In this document: positions 13,034 through 22,759 of the stretch, one piece after another
Position numbering within the stretch: position 1 is the first letter of the stretch
Layout: the number at the start of each line of letters is the position of its first letter
Source of the DNA: Phycisphaerales bacterium
GTDB lineage: Bacteria; Planctomycetota; Phycisphaerae; Phycisphaerales; UBA1924
Reading direction: 5' to 3'
NCBI GenBank assembly: GCA_022843045.1
Contig: JALHOJ010000045.1
Location: forward strand, 1-36,245
DNA length: 36,245 bases
Translations under genes and position numbers: made by a program
The notes under the pieces: model-generated
Told to the model about the DNA's origin: nothing
Seen by the model: only the letters and a program-made list of their open reading frames with translations
Databases searched by the model: none

Positions 13034-15370
13034 CTACTTCTGCTCGACAACCACCTTCACGATGCGACCGGTGAATGAGTTGTTGCCTTGCGCGTACTCC
13101 TTGGACACGGCGGTCTCAGCGTCGAGACCGACGTCCACACCTTCATCAGCAGAAAACATGAACGGCTGGGTCTTCGGAACCTTCGCCTCTGCCACCACCG
13201 ATCCATTGACCCGCAGGATCGACTTGCCGCCGGCGCCCGGCTGCTTGGAATCGGGAATGAACTCGTATTGGATCGAGTGTTTGCCGGGCGGCAGGGCGGC
13301 GTCAGCGCCGACCTTGGTCCACTCGAGCCCAAAGAAGTTGTATTCGTGAGCGGCCTTGCCGTCCTTCATGTACAAGGTCCAGCCGCCGAAGTAGCCCGCC
13401 TGTGCGATGATGACGCCGTTCGTCTTGGCGTCGCTCAGTTCTACGTCCGCCGTCACCGTGTGGTGGACGCCCTTGACGTTGATGAAGGCGTTCTCGAGCA
13501 TCCCAGCCATGCCGGGATACACCGTCATCGACTTGCGGCCGCCGAGCAGGTCGGGCCGTCCCGCGATGGACGCCATGAATCTCTCGGACCGGCGGTCGTC
13601 GATCGGGAAGACGTGGTTGCGGATGGCTTCCTTGGTGAAGACCTCCTGCAACTGCTTGAGCTTCTCGGGATTCTGCTTTGCGAGGTCGTTGGCCTGGCTG
13701 AAGTCCTGATCAACGTGGTAGAGCTCCCACACATCCTGATCCAAGGCAGGCAGCTTCACGCTCAGCACCCAGGGAATCGAGTGACGCGTGCACGCGACCC
13801 ACCCTTCGTGGTAGATGCCGCGATTGCCGAACATTTCAAAGTACTGCGTGGTGCGGCGATCCGGGGCCTTGGGAGCTTCCGCGGAGTACAGCATCGAGAC
13901 ACCGTCCATCGGGCGCTGGGGAATGCCGTTCACGGTGCTGGGTTGAGGAATCTTCGCGGCTTCGAGCACGGTGGGCGCGACGTCCACGACATGGTGGAAC
14001 TGCGACCGGATCTGACCCGTGGACTTGATGCCCTCGGGCCAGTGCATCACCATCCCGTTGCGAGTGCCGCCAAAGTGGCTGGCGACCTGCTTGGTCCACT
14101 GGAAGGGCGTGTTGCACGCCCACGCCCAGCCGATCGCAAAGTGCGGGAAGGTCGTGGGCCCGCCCCAAGTGTCGATGTGGGGCATCATCTGCTCGGCCTT
14201 GCCAATGACGCCGTTGAGAGCCATCATTTCGTTGTAGGAGCCTTCGGGGCCGCCTTCCGCGCTGGCGCCGTTGTCGCCCGCGATGTAGAAGAACAGCGTG
14301 TTGTCCAGTTCCCCGATCTCCGCCAACTGGCGCACCAGCCGTCCGACTTCCGCGTCGGTGTGCTCTGCGAAGCCCGCATATGCCTCCATCTGACGCTCAA
14401 AGAGCCGCTTCTGGTCGGCGTTCATGTCCTCCCACGCCGGAATCTCGTTGGGCCTGGGCGTGAGCTTGGTGTCGGGCGGAATGATGCCCATCTTCTTCTG
14501 GCGCTCGAACGTTTCCTCGCGGAGCTTGTCCCAGCCCTGCGAGAACTGACCCTTGTACTTGGCGATCCACTCCTTGGGCACATGGTGGGGCGCGTGCGTC
14601 GCGCCGGGCGCGAAGTACATATAGAACGGCTTGTCGGGCGTGAGCGACTGCTGAGCGCTGACCCAGTTGATCGCTTGGTTGGTCATGTCGGTCGTGAAGT
14701 GGTAGTTGGGCGTGTTGGGCTGCTCGACGCGGGTCACGCCGTCGTAAATCGCCGGCGCCCACTGGTTGGTCTCCCCGCCGATGAAGCCGTAGAACTTGTC
14801 AAATCCCGAGCCGGTCGGCCAGCGGTCGTAAGGGCCCGAGACCGAAACTTCCCAAGGTGGCGTCTCGTGGTACTTGCCGAACGCTGCGGTGCTGTAGCCA
14901 TTGAGCCGCAGGATGTTCGCCAGAGGCGTGATGTTGAGAGGGCGAATGCCCGTGTTGCCCGGGAACGCCGTCGCCAACTCCATGATCGCGCCTGCGTTGT
15001 TGGCGTGGTGGTTGTGTCCCGTCAACAGCGCAACGCGCGTCGGGCTGCACAGCGCCGTCGTGTGGAAACGGTTATACCGCAGCCCGCCTGAGGCGAGCAT
15101 TTCGAACGTGGGCATCCGCACCGGGCCGCCAAACGCGCTGCTGACGCCGAAACCCATGTCGTCGATCAGCACGATCACGACGTTGGGCGCGTTCGCCGGC
15201 GCCTTCACCTCGAAGCGAGCCGGCGCCTTGGCGTTCCGCGCGTCCAGTTCCGTGATCGGCGTCACGGCTGGCTCGGGAATGGGCAACGCGCTGCGATCAA
15301 GATCAGGCTGCGCCCACACCAGAGCCCCACTGCAAACAACCAACGCGGCCACGGTAAAACAGCGTCTCAT
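13034..15370 (-). CDS. Exported arylsulfatase (type I) with C-terminal beta domain
   Basis: The protein has about 778 residues. A GTG at 15373 and an ATG at 15370 are adjacent, and the ATG overlaps the stop of the upstream formylglycine-generating enzyme gene (TGATG), so translation is probably coupled. A signal peptide ends near residue 21 (VWA). IDDMGFG (Asp71 and Asp72 in GTG-based numbering) binds calcium, and CSPTRVALLTG starts at Cys109, the textbook C-x-P-x-R sulfatase signature. HAPHHVPKEW, AGDNGASAEGG and THLNGMVMHWP-like blocks continue the fold. About 200 residues beyond the catalytic core form an added beta domain with KHSIQYEF and SFTGRI. It resembles the large arylsulfatases of the AtsA/betC group. 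Its substrate is not evident. The CSPTR signature differs from the CTAGR of the neighbouring sulfatase, so the two are not recent duplicates. Confidence 0.95.
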   Translation of the reverse strand: MRRCFTVAALVVCSGALVWAQPDLDRSALPIPEPAVTPITELDARNAKAPARFEVKAPANAPNVVIVLIDDMGFGVSSAFGGPVRMPTFEMLASGGLRYNRFHTTALCSPTRVALLTGHNHHANNAGAIMELATAFPGNTGIRPLNITPLANILRLNGYSTAAFGKYHETPPWEVSVSGPYDRWPTGSGFDKFYGFIGGETNQWAPAIYDGVTRVEQPNTPNYHFTTDMTNQAINWVSAQQSLTPDKPFYMYFAPGATHAPHHVPKEWIAKYKGQFSQGWDKLREETFERQKKMGIIPPDTKLTPRPNEIPAWEDMNADQKRLFERQMEAYAGFAEHTDAEVGRLVRQLAEIGELDNTLFFYIAGDNGASAEGGPEGSYNEMMALNGVIGKAEQMMPHIDTWGGPTTFPHFAIGWAWACNTPFQWTKQVASHFGGTRNGMVMHWPEGIKSTGQIRSQFHHVVDVAPTVLEAAKIPQPSTVNGIPQRPMDGVSMLYSAEAPKAPDRRTTQYFEMFGNRGIYHEGWVACTRHSIPWVLSVKLPALDQDVWELYHVDQDFSQANDLAKQNPEKLKQLQEVFTKEAIRNHVFPIDDRRSERFMASIAGRPDLLGGRKSMTVYPGMAGMLENAFINVKGVHHTVTADVELSDAKTNGVIIAQAGYFGGWTLYMKDGKAAHEYNFFGLEWTKVGADAALPPGKHSIQYEFIPDSKQPGAGGKSILRVNGSVVAEAKVPKTQPFMFSADEGVDVGLDAETAVSKEYAQGNNSFTGRIVKVVVEQK

Positions 15371-16539
15371 CACTTCACAGACTCCTTGGATTGAGGCGTG
15401 GAAACTTCAGAACGAGTGCGATCTTCGGGCGATATCACGCAGCGGAACCCCAGATGCTGCAACCCCGTGTCGGGCGGCGCGGCCATCCTCGCCCCGGGGC
15501 GATAGCTCGCGCAGTAGCTGTCATTGCACAGGAACGACCCGCCCCGATGCACGCGGCTCTCCGGCGCGTGCGGGCTGCGAGGGTCCAGCGATCGCTCGGG
15601 TCCCTTGGGATTGTCGATCACGACCTGCGGCCCGCCCGCAAGCAGCAACTGGCGGGCGTACGTGTCCGGACGATACAAGTCCGAGCACCATTCCCACACG
15701 TTGCCAGCCATGTCATACAGCCCGTAGCCATTGGGCGCAAACGTCTTGACGGGCGAAGTGCCCTTGAACCCATCCTCGGCGGTATTTTGATCCGGAAAGT
15801 GCCCCTGCCACGTGTTGCACCGCTTCGCGTCCACCGGCTCATCGCCCCAACTGTTGACCTTGCGATCAAGCCCGCCCCGCGCCGCAAACTCCCACTCCGC
15901 CTCCGTCGGCAGCCGCTTCCCCGCCCACTTCGCATACGCCACCGCGTCTTCATGTGCGATGTGCACGACAGGGTGGTTCTCCAACCCCTCGATCGTGCTT
16001 GCCGGCCCGGTCGGATGCCGCCAGTTCGCCCCGATGGTCCACGTCCACCACGCCGCCGCGTTCGCCGTGCTCACCGGCTGCGCTGGCGGCGTAAAAACCA
16101 GTGATCCCGGCTGCAGCAGCGCATCATCTGGCTTGGGCGTGCCCTCCGGCACCTGCTTCTTCAGTTCCTCCCAGTCCACCGGCCGCTCTGCAACCGTCTT
16201 GTAGTTGGTCGCTTTGACAAAATCCGCAAACTGGGCGTTGGTCACTTCGGTCTGGTCCATCCAGAACCCACTAACCCGCACGCGATGGATCGGCTGCTCA
16301 TCCGGCCTCGCAAGTTTGCTGTCACAGCCCATGCTGAACTCGCCGCCGGGAATCCAGACCATTCCTGGCTTGGGAGCGTCAGCCGTCAAGGGTTTGTCGG
16401 TTTCAGCCGCAGATGGCTGCGCCGCGACCTTCAACAGGCCCGCGCGGCCGCCGCTCGCGCAACACGCTTGGCCCATTGCAGAGCCACACGCAACCGAGGT
16501 CATCAGCGCGCAGTACTGAAGGAAAGTCCACCTTCTCAT
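15370..16539 (-). CDS. Exported formylglycine-generating enzyme (SUMF1-type)
   Basis: This enzyme has 389 residues from the ATG at 16539. It oxidises the sulfatase active-site Cys to formylglycine. The domain runs from MVWIPGGEFSMGCD to LGFRCVIS. Key blocks are TEVTNAQFADFV, RLPTEAEWEFAARGG, YDMAGNVWEWCSD and RGGSFLCNDSYCASYRPGAR. The last holds the paired catalytic, copper-binding cysteines (338 and 343 from this start), so the enzyme looks active, unlike many SUMF1-like relatives. The N-terminus is a hydrophobic export signal, unusual because bacterial FGEs often act in the cytoplasm on unfolded sulfatases. The frame is open to an ATG at 16593 that has a good GGGAGG site, so a start 18 residues longer remains possible. 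A TATACT box seven bases before 16539 argues for the shorter form. The gene overlaps the 779-residue sulfatase. Confidence 0.94.
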   Translation of the reverse strand: MRRWTFLQYCALMTSVACGSAMGQACCASGGRAGLLKVAAQPSAAETDKPLTADAPKPGMVWIPGGEFSMGCDSKLARPDEQPIHRVRVSGFWMDQTEVTNAQFADFVKATNYKTVAERPVDWEELKKQVPEGTPKPDDALLQPGSLVFTPPAQPVSTANAAAWWTWTIGANWRHPTGPASTIEGLENHPVVHIAHEDAVAYAKWAGKRLPTEAEWEFAARGGLDRKVNSWGDEPVDAKRCNTWQGHFPDQNTAEDGFKGTSPVKTFAPNGYGLYDMAGNVWEWCSDLYRPDTYARQLLLAGGPQVVIDNPKGPERSLDPRSPHAPESRVHRGGSFLCNDSYCASYRPGARMAAPPDTGLQHLGFRCVISPEDRTRSEVSTPQSKESVK

Positions 16540-16546
16540 CGGAACC

Positions 16547-16552
16547 AGTATA
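16547..16552 (-). promoter_or_regulatory. Possible -10 box (TATACT) for the FGE-sulfatase operon
   Basis: On the minus strand TATACT lies seven bases before the ATG at 16539, which would put the transcript start at or next to the start codon (leaderless mRNA). No matching -35 hexamer is evident. If real, it excludes the upstream ATG at 16593. Confidence 0.35.
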
Positions 16553-16705
16553 CTGCAGAGAAACGTTTGCGGACGCACAACTCCATCAACCATGGGGTTT
16601 ACCCTCCCCTACTACCGTTCGCATTCCTAACAGAGAGGGGGCTCGCGCCAGCAGACTGGCTGACCGCTCAGGCCTGCTGTTCGTCATCGCACTGACACGA
16701 TCCGG

Positions 16706-18730
16706 CTACCTTCGCGCCGTCGCTTCCGGTGTCGTTTCGACGCCCACATACACCACTTCCCGCCCGGCGCCCGCTCCGAGACTTACACGAGCGCTGGAGT
16801 CTGGATTTGCCGGATTGCCCTCGGAATTGTCCAACCGCGCCCGCACCACGATCTTGCCGCCCGCCGCGACTTCCACAGGTCGCGCCAGCGGATACCGAAT
16901 CAACCACCGCCAATCCCACCGGCGCAAATCAAGAAGTGTGACCGTCGGCTTGCCTGGTTCCTGCAATTCGACCATCACCTCCTGCCCGCGCTGCCCCAGC
17001 ACAGGGGTCAGAGCGACGATGCGAACGGGCGAGTCAAACGTGCGAACCGCTTGCACCCTCGCATCGCGCCCCCCAGGCGCGATGGAAAGATGCTCTGGGG
17101 CAATGCCCACCACGCTCACTTGCGCGCGCGCCCCATCGGCCGCTCGCGTCGACTCTTCCGTCCCCGCAAACTTCATCGCGATCCGTAGATTCGCCCGTGT
17201 CTCCTTTCCCGTCGGCCGCGCCAGCACATCCACCACCAGCACGCTCCCCGCCGGCAGCAGCCGCTTGCCCTCATACCGCACCACCCGCTCGGGCTTGCTG
17301 AACGTGGCGAACAACTCCGCATCACGAGGCAAGTCGCCTGGCCCAGGCAACCTGTCGCCCGCTCGCAACAGCCAGATCTTCGCGGTGTCGATAGAGTCGT
17401 GCATGGTCGGGCGGGTTTCGATCGCCGTGACCCATTCGTCCTTGTCGTTGTTGACGGGCACGAGGAAGCGGCCGAAAACGGGCGGGCCGTCGGTGCTAAG
17501 CACGGGACCCGGCGCAACGAGAATCTGATCGGGCGTGCCGATAGCCCAGGTGTTGTCGGCGAGCGATCCGGCGCCCGGCACCGGCGTGCTTGTTGAGGAA
17601 CGCGGGGCAACCCCGATTGCTCGCCCCGAATCCAGCCACGCAAGCAGCGTCTCGCGGTCCTCGCGCGACATCATCCGCGCCTTGACGAGCGCCGACTCGC
17701 CCGACCACGCCAGCCCGTGCGTGGGCGGCATCACGCCCTCGCGCACGACCGCCGCAACCATGCTCATGCGGCCTTCGAGATCCGCCGGCGTGGCAAGGCG
17801 AAAGGGGCCGGCTCCGCGCGTGGCGTGACACTCGATGCAATTGCGGGCAAGTACGTCGGCGACCTGCGGATAGAACGTGATCGCGGCGTTGCTGGTCCCG
17901 TCGGATGACGCGATCAGCGTCTGACGATCGCCTGCGTCCGCCGGGATGTCTACCAGGCAGCCGGGCGCCTGTGTCATGGTGACTTTGGGCGATTCGCTCG
18001 CTGCGAGGGAGCGCAGCGCGTCCCGCAGAAACGCCCTCCGGACCTCAGAAGCCGCGCCGCCGAAGCGAAAACCGTCGTCGATTGCGCCGCGATATCGCAG
18101 GACGCGATTGGCGTCGAGCACGAAGACTTCGGTGGTGGTCTTGGGCACGAGTTCGCGGCGAATTGAGCCGTCGATATCGCGTGCGTATGCGCCACGAAAC
18201 CCGGTGTCCTTGACGGCCTCTCGGATCGCTTCCAGCGTCTCACCATCGACCGTATTGATGTGCACAAAAGCGAACTGACCTTCGTTCTCACGCTCAATAG
18301 CGCTCATACGAGGCGCGTACTTCTTCGCGATCGGGCAGTCGACGCTGGCCATGGCGATGACTATGCCTCGCTTGCCCGCGAGGAGGTCTTCGAGCATGTA
18401 CGTGGCGCCAGCGAGGGTTGTGACCTTCAAGTTGGCGACTTGACGACCCACTGAACCGCGGGCGGCGAGGTCGGGGCGAGAGACTTCCATCGCGAAGCGG
18501 GGCAGGAGGCTTTCGTCCCAAGTCGCGGTATTCTGATCGCCCGCACCTTGCTGGTTCGTCGCGTCAGGAGAGTTCGCAACAGGGGCTCGCTCGGCGCACG
18601 ACGCGAGCAGGGTAACGGCAACAACTACAAAGCACGCGAGGAAGCCCGCCCCCACGACGACTCCTCGCTCCCGCGTGTTGCGCTGCACCACTCGCGTCGT
18701 CTGCATCATGGACAACGGTATTCGTCGCAT
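16706..18730 (-). CDS. Lipoprotein fusing a redoxin domain, a c-type haem site and a C-terminal beta domain
   Basis: The protein has 674 residues, and its lipobox LASC places the lipid on Cys45. Residues 92-240 form a thioredoxin-fold domain of the AhpC/TSA-redoxin type with VDCPIAKKYAP: Cys132 is followed by Pro rather than by a second Cys, so it resembles a one-Cys peroxiredoxin-like site. FYPQVADVLARNCIECHATRGAGPF (two blocks, 286-310) carries the CxxCH haem c motif (Cys298, Cys301, His302). REGVMPPTHGL follows; its Met-Pro-Pro is typical of the distal haem ligand region. The C-terminal 300 residues look like the beta domains of copper type II, ascorbate-dependent monooxygenase-like proteins often attached to such haem domains in planctomycetes; a copper site was not verified. 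It presumably handles electrons or peroxides in the periplasm. It starts 21 bp after the kinase gene and may share its transcript. Confidence 0.9.
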   Translation of the reverse strand: MRRIPLSMMQTTRVVQRNTRERGVVVGAGFLACFVVVAVTLLASCAERAPVANSPDATNQQGAGDQNTATWDESLLPRFAMEVSRPDLAARGSVGRQVANLKVTTLAGATYMLEDLLAGKRGIVIAMASVDCPIAKKYAPRMSAIERENEGQFAFVHINTVDGETLEAIREAVKDTGFRGAYARDIDGSIRRELVPKTTTEVFVLDANRVLRYRGAIDDGFRFGGAASEVRRAFLRDALRSLAASESPKVTMTQAPGCLVDIPADAGDRQTLIASSDGTSNAAITFYPQVADVLARNCIECHATRGAGPFRLATPADLEGRMSMVAAVVREGVMPPTHGLAWSGESALVKARMMSREDRETLLAWLDSGRAIGVAPRSSTSTPVPGAGSLADNTWAIGTPDQILVAPGPVLSTDGPPVFGRFLVPVNNDKDEWVTAIETRPTMHDSIDTAKIWLLRAGDRLPGPGDLPRDAELFATFSKPERVVRYEGKRLLPAGSVLVVDVLARPTGKETRANLRIAMKFAGTEESTRAADGARAQVSVVGIAPEHLSIAPGGRDARVQAVRTFDSPVRIVALTPVLGQRGQEVMVELQEPGKPTVTLLDLRRWDWRWLIRYPLARPVEVAAGGKIVVRARLDNSEGNPANPDSSARVSLGAGAGREVVYVGVETTPEATARR

Positions 18731-18751
18731 GCCGCTCGTCTGCTGGCGGCT

Positions 18752-21307
18752 CTACTTGGGCCCGCGTGCTCGCCACGTGGTCGCCTTCTCCGCGTAGCCC
18801 TTGCCCGGCTGGCTCTTGTCCCACGCTTCATAAAGCTCAGTGAGGTTGATCGCCATCTGCTGGCCAACCCGGCTGTCTTCGCCTTGAATGCGTGTGATGA
18901 TCGCGTGGGCTTCGAGCAGGGCCGCCTCGCCGTCGGCAAATCGTCCGAGGCTTGCGAGGCAACTGCCATACCAGCCGAGGGTGTACGCCGTGCCCGGATT
19001 TTCGGCGGGCAGCACTTTGCGCGAGCCTCGCACCGCGCGTTCCAGATATGGCAGAGCTTCATCGCAGCGATCTTCGCCGCGGAGCGTGTTGCCGAAGTTC
19101 GCGAGTGCGACAAGCGTGTCGGGGTGCTCCTCACCCAGGACACGGACGGACGCTTCGACCTCGCGCCGGCCCAGCGCAACCGCCTGCTCTCGAAGGCCCA
19201 AACCAGCGTACACCGATCGAAGGTTGCCCAAGGACGTCAGCGTGTCCTGATGATCCTCGCCCAGCACTCGCAACCGCGCTTGCAGCACTTCTTCATTGAT
19301 GGTCTTGGCTCGCTCGAGTCGCTTTCGAGTTCGTTCGGACTTTCCGTAATCTTCCTCCATCGACGTCCAGTACAGCATCCACGCCAAGTTGCCACGAATC
19401 GTCAGCGTGTATGGATGCTCCGGACCTGCAAGCGCACGCTGGGCCTCAATTGCGCGGTCAAACAGCGACTCGGATTCATCTGCTCTCTGCACCTCCGCGT
19501 ACACCGTCGCCAACGAATTGATGGCCGCGACTGTTTCAAGGTTGTTCTCGCCCAGCAGCGCGACACGGCCGTCCATGACCTCCTTCGCAAGGTCCACCGC
19601 TTCGTTCGCGCGGCTCTGAGAAGTCATGAGCAGCACCAGGTTGTCCACGCTCTTGAGCGTGATCAAGTGTCGGCGACCAAACAGCGACTCTTGCTGCGCG
19701 ATCGCTCGTCGAATCGTCTCCTCTGCCTCTGGCAATCCGGCTTTGACCATGTACGAGCACAGGTCATTGAGAGCGTTGCAGGTGTCGGGGCTGTTCTCGC
19801 CCAACTCGCGTTTCCGGATCGCGTACGCGTTTCGCATGTGCGACTCCGCGACGTCATACGCGCCCAGGCCGACGTAAGTGCGGCCGATCGTCGCATGCAG
19901 GCGCGCGGCAACGCGGGGGCGATCAGCAAACGTTGTCCCAACTGTGCCGGACGCTTCGTCAAGAATGGCACGTACGGGCACGTCCTTGCCCTTGGTCGCA
20001 GGGTCGGCGGCGGCGAGCATGTCGTCGAGGAACTTGACGGTCGCTTCGGACTCATCGAGTCTTGCCTTGGCTTCCTGCTCTGCCGTGTTGGCGCGCTGGG
20101 CTTGGGTGCGAGCTTCCTGCTCACTCAGCACCGCCGCCTCTCGGGCGCGGTTGGCTTTGATCATGCCGGCCGTGGTGCCCGCAACCCCCAGCAACAACGC
20201 GGCGGTGACCAAGCCGCCCGCCGCGACCATCACGCGATGGCGACGGACGAACGTCTTGAGCCGGTAGCCCGCGCTGGGCGGCACGGCGGAGACGGCGTCG
20301 CCCGAGAGGTATCGCTCGATGTCGAGCGCGAGCCCCCGTGCGGTTTCGTACCGCCGCGAGCGTTCCTTCTCCATCGCCTTCATCACGATCCAGTCGAGCT
20401 CGCCCCGCACCATCGGCTCGAGTTGGGCCGGCTCCACGCGCCGGCGGGCTGCAATGGTGGCGAGCGTCGCGCCGCTCTGGCTCAGGCGCGCGCTTGGTCG
20501 GGGCGGATCAACCTCGCGGATGATGCGTTGCATCTCGCCATACGCGGCGGAGCGGAGTTGGTCGCCCAGGAATGGGGTCGAGCCCGTCACGAGTTCGTAC
20601 AGCATCACGCCCAGGGAATAAACGTCGGTGCGGGTGTCGATGTCCGCAGAGCCCTCGGCTTGCTCGGGGCTCATGTATTCGGGAGTGCCGACCAGGCCCC
20701 GATGTTCGGTGAACAGGGTTTTCTCGGTGAGGCGCGCGTTGGTTGCCTTGGCGATGCCAAAGTCGATGACTTTGACGCTGGGCTTGCCGTCTACTTCACT
20801 GACGAGAACGTTGCTGGGTTTGATGTCGCGGTGGATGATGCCCTTCGTGTGGGCGTGCTGCACGGCGGCGCAGACCTGGGCGAACAGTTCGAGCCGCTCG
20901 CGGAGGCTCACGTTTCGTTTGTCGCAGTAGCCCACGATCGGCTCGCCTTGGACCAGTTCCATCACGAAGAAGGGCCGCCCCACTTTCGTCGCCCCAGCGT
21001 CCAGCACCTTGGCGATGTGCGGGTGGTCCATCATCGCCAGCGCCTGCCGCTCCTGCTCAAAGCGGGCGACGACCTGGCGCGTGTCCATGCCCAGCTTGAT
21101 GATCTTGAGGGCAACCCGGCGGCGCACCGGTCGCTCCTGCTCGGCAAGGAAGACCGAACCGAAGCCACCCTCGCCGATCAGCGTGAGCAGCTTGTATGGC
21201 CCGATGACTGAGCCGGGGCCTTCTTGGTCCACTCCGTCCACAGGCGCGGTCATGCCCGGGCCGTCGAGCGTGGGCTGACTGGTTGGGGTTGGGTCGTGAT
21301 TCGCCAT
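18752..21307 (-). CDS. Membrane Ser/Thr protein kinase with extracytoplasmic TPR repeats
   Basis: This 851-residue protein has GAGGG three bases before its ATG. The kinase domain (about 38-300) is intact: glycine loop GEGGFGSV (45-52), VALKI with Lys68, catalytic loop HRDIKPSN (159-166), DFG (182-184), then [10 protein letters not shown]. It should therefore phosphorylate Ser/Thr in the cytoplasm. A single transmembrane helix (358-382) is followed by an Ala/Glu/Gln-rich coiled coil (385-430). About nine tetratricopeptide-like helical pairs follow (440-830), with [21 protein letters not shown] and [10 protein letters not shown]. Such kinase-TM-TPR proteins are abundant in planctomycetes, and the TPR part is thought to bind partners. 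Targets are unknown. The following lipoprotein gene, 21 bp away, is a candidate partner. Confidence 0.96.
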   Translation of the reverse strand: MANHDPTPTSQPTLDGPGMTAPVDGVDQEGPGSVIGPYKLLTLIGEGGFGSVFLAEQERPVRRRVALKIIKLGMDTRQVVARFEQERQALAMMDHPHIAKVLDAGATKVGRPFFVMELVQGEPIVGYCDKRNVSLRERLELFAQVCAAVQHAHTKGIIHRDIKPSNVLVSEVDGKPSVKVIDFGIAKATNARLTEKTLFTEHRGLVGTPEYMSPEQAEGSADIDTRTDVYSLGVMLYELVTGSTPFLGDQLRSAAYGEMQRIIREVDPPRPSARLSQSGATLATIAARRRVEPAQLEPMVRGELDWIVMKAMEKERSRRYETARGLALDIERYLSGDAVSAVPPSAGYRLKTFVRRHRVMVAAGGLVTAALLLGVAGTTAGMIKANRAREAAVLSEQEARTQAQRANTAEQEAKARLDESEATVKFLDDMLAAADPATKGKDVPVRAILDEASGTVGTTFADRPRVAARLHATIGRTYVGLGAYDVAESHMRNAYAIRKRELGENSPDTCNALNDLCSYMVKAGLPEAEETIRRAIAQQESLFGRRHLITLKSVDNLVLLMTSQSRANEAVDLAKEVMDGRVALLGENNLETVAAINSLATVYAEVQRADESESLFDRAIEAQRALAGPEHPYTLTIRGNLAWMLYWTSMEEDYGKSERTRKRLERAKTINEEVLQARLRVLGEDHQDTLTSLGNLRSVYAGLGLREQAVALGRREVEASVRVLGEEHPDTLVALANFGNTLRGEDRCDEALPYLERAVRGSRKVLPAENPGTAYTLGWYGSCLASLGRFADGEAALLEAHAIITRIQGEDSRVGQQMAINLTELYEAWDKSQPGKGYAEKATTWRARGPK

Positions 21308-21410
21308 GCACCCTCACTCGTTCGAGCCCCGCAATAGAACGCTGGACAGTGTAACTGCCGCCGGTGAAGCCCGCACAACCGATTCAATCCGCAAGATCTG
21401 ACCCCAACCG

Positions 21411-21441
21411 TTGCCACTCGTCCCCTTGATCCGCCGATACT
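21411..21441 (+). promoter_or_regulatory. Possible promoter for the cupin gene
   Basis: TTGCCA (21411-21416) and GATACT (21436-21441) resemble -35 and -10 hexamers but are 19 bp apart, wider than the ideal 17. The predicted transcript would start about eight bases before the ATG at 21456, and no ribosome-binding site is present. Confidence 0.35.
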
Positions 21442-21455
21442 CTGCCAATCACACC

Positions 21456-21965
21456 ATGAAGACCCTCAGCCCCAAAGTCTGGACCAATGCCGACCTGCCC
21501 GCCGCGTGGGAGCACGCGAAGAAGGAAGGGGAGCCGATCTTCGTCCCCGCGAACTACTTCGCCGACGATCGCGGCTACTCACTGATGAACCAGATGCAGG
21601 GCGTGATGGGCCCCAACGGGCAGATCAACTACAGCGTTCAATACCCGGGCGTCGTGAAGGCCTGGCACCGCCACAAGCACCAGACCGACTTCTGGATGTG
21701 CCTGCAGGGCCACATCAAGGTCGGCGTCTTCCGCGAAACCGACAACACAGCATGGCTGCTGGTGATTGGCGAGAAGCGCCCGGGCATCATGGTGATTCCA
21801 CCGCCGCTCTGGCACGGCGCGGCAACCGTGGGCGACGAACGCGCGGGGCTTTTGTACTACGTGACGCACGCGTACAACCCGCAAGCGCCCGACGAAGATC
21901 GCAGGGCCCATGACAGCGTGAGCGTGAACGGCGTAGCGTTTCCCTGGCACGTGCGGCACGGCTGA
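21456..21965 (+). CDS. RmlC-like cupin protein
   Basis: This is a 169-residue protein from the ATG at 21456. The frame is open from 21411, but the extra residues overlap the likely promoter. The core has VKAWHRHKHQTDFWMCLQGH, matching cupin motif 1 with its His residues, and IPPPLWHGAATVGDE, resembling motif 2 with a further His. This arrangement is close to the dTDP-4-dehydrorhamnose 3,5-epimerase (RmlC-like) group, although the usual RmlC substrate motifs are not clear. The metal-binding or sugar-epimerase function is therefore undecided. It has no signal peptide. It is transcribed convergently with the DUF4239 gene. Confidence 0.88.
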   Translation: MKTLSPKVWTNADLPAAWEHAKKEGEPIFVPANYFADDRGYSLMNQMQGVMGPNGQINYSVQYPGVVKAWHRHKHQTDFWMCLQGHIKVGVFRETDNTAWLLVIGEKRPGIMVIPPPLWHGAATVGDERAGLLYYVTHAYNPQAPDEDRRAHDSVSVNGVAFPWHVRHG

Positions 21966-21967
21966 CT

Positions 21968-21980
21968 CCGAGTGCCTCGG
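21968..21980. terminator. Weak hairpin between convergent genes
   Basis: CCGAG-TGC-CTCGG, followed by TTCC on the plus strand, lies just after the cupin stop and before the convergent DUF4239 stop. A five-bp stem without a real U run is a weak terminator at best. Confidence 0.3.
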
Positions 21981-22012
21981 TTCCTCCAGCCGTGTTCCCT
22001 CTCACTCTGAGC

Positions 22013-22759
22013 CTACTTCCCCATCGCTTCCCGCGCATCCACCAACGGCTGCTCGCTGAGTTGGATCAATCCCACTCGCGGATAGTCCAGGTCCATCGTC
22101 ACCCACATCACGATCCCAATCAGGGCCGCGAAGCTCATCGCGAGGGCGCGAGGTCGTCGCTTGACTAGTCCGCTGCCATACCCGATCGTTCCCATCGCAA
22201 TCGCCGCGGCGGCGACCAGCACCGCCACCACCGACCAGGGCATGTGCAGCCGCGTCATCGCGTTGCGTGTGCCCAGAAGATCAATCACCTCGTTGATCGG
22301 CGGCAACACCGCCATCGTCACCTCAGGCTTTGCCGCGACCCCCGCCCGCCCCGCCTCCCACAACTTCGCGTGCATCCCAGCCAACTCCGCGTGAAGCTGC
22401 CTCGATTCCGACAAGCCTGTCTCACGAAACAGCTCTATCCGCTTGTCCGCGTACGCCCGCAGGTGCGTCCGCAGTTCCGCCGCCGTCGCCTCGGGCAGCA
22501 AGTCAGCCCGCAAAAAAGCCGTGCCCATCGCGTTGGCTTCCCCGACGATCACCTGCTGACGCTCCATGAACCGGCTCGTCGCCCCTGAGAACGCGAACCC
22601 CAGCAGCAAGCCCAGCAGCCCGAGCATTGCACCTTGCAGCACCCCCACTTGCGAGCGATCATCAGCCCCCATCTTGCTCCGACACCCCGCACGAAACCCC
22701 ACTTCCGACGCAAGAAGCATGGCCAGAATCAAGCCGCCCAAGACAAGCAATTCAATCAT
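22013..22759 (-). CDS. DUF4239 membrane protein
   Basis: This 248-residue protein has four predicted transmembrane segments (about 2-20, 42-60, 176-195 and 205-223). A large soluble loop between the second and third contains RFMERQQVIVGEANAMGTAFLRADLLPE. That block and the closing RVGLIQLSEQPL are characteristic of DUF4239 (bestrophin-like) proteins, whose role is unknown. The length is typical. It is divergent from mreB across a 316-bp gap and convergent with the cupin gene. Confidence 0.9.
   Translation of the reverse strand: MIELLVLGGLILAMLLASEVGFRAGCRSKMGADDRSQVGVLQGAMLGLLGLLLGFAFSGATSRFMERQQVIVGEANAMGTAFLRADLLPEATAAELRTHLRAYADKRIELFRETGLSESRQLHAELAGMHAKLWEAGRAGVAAKPEVTMAVLPPINEVIDLLGTRNAMTRLHMPWSVVAVLVAAAAIAMGTIGYGSGLVKRRPRALAMSFAALIGIVMWVTMDLDYPRVGLIQLSEQPLVDAREAMGK

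Noticed and set aside
18548..21211. Very long plus-strand frame opposite the kinase gene
   Set aside because: It is antisense to an intact kinase, has no recognisable domain, and is Arg/Ala/His-rich as expected from third-position GC bias. The same reasoning removes the frames at 13088-15091 and 11386-12906.
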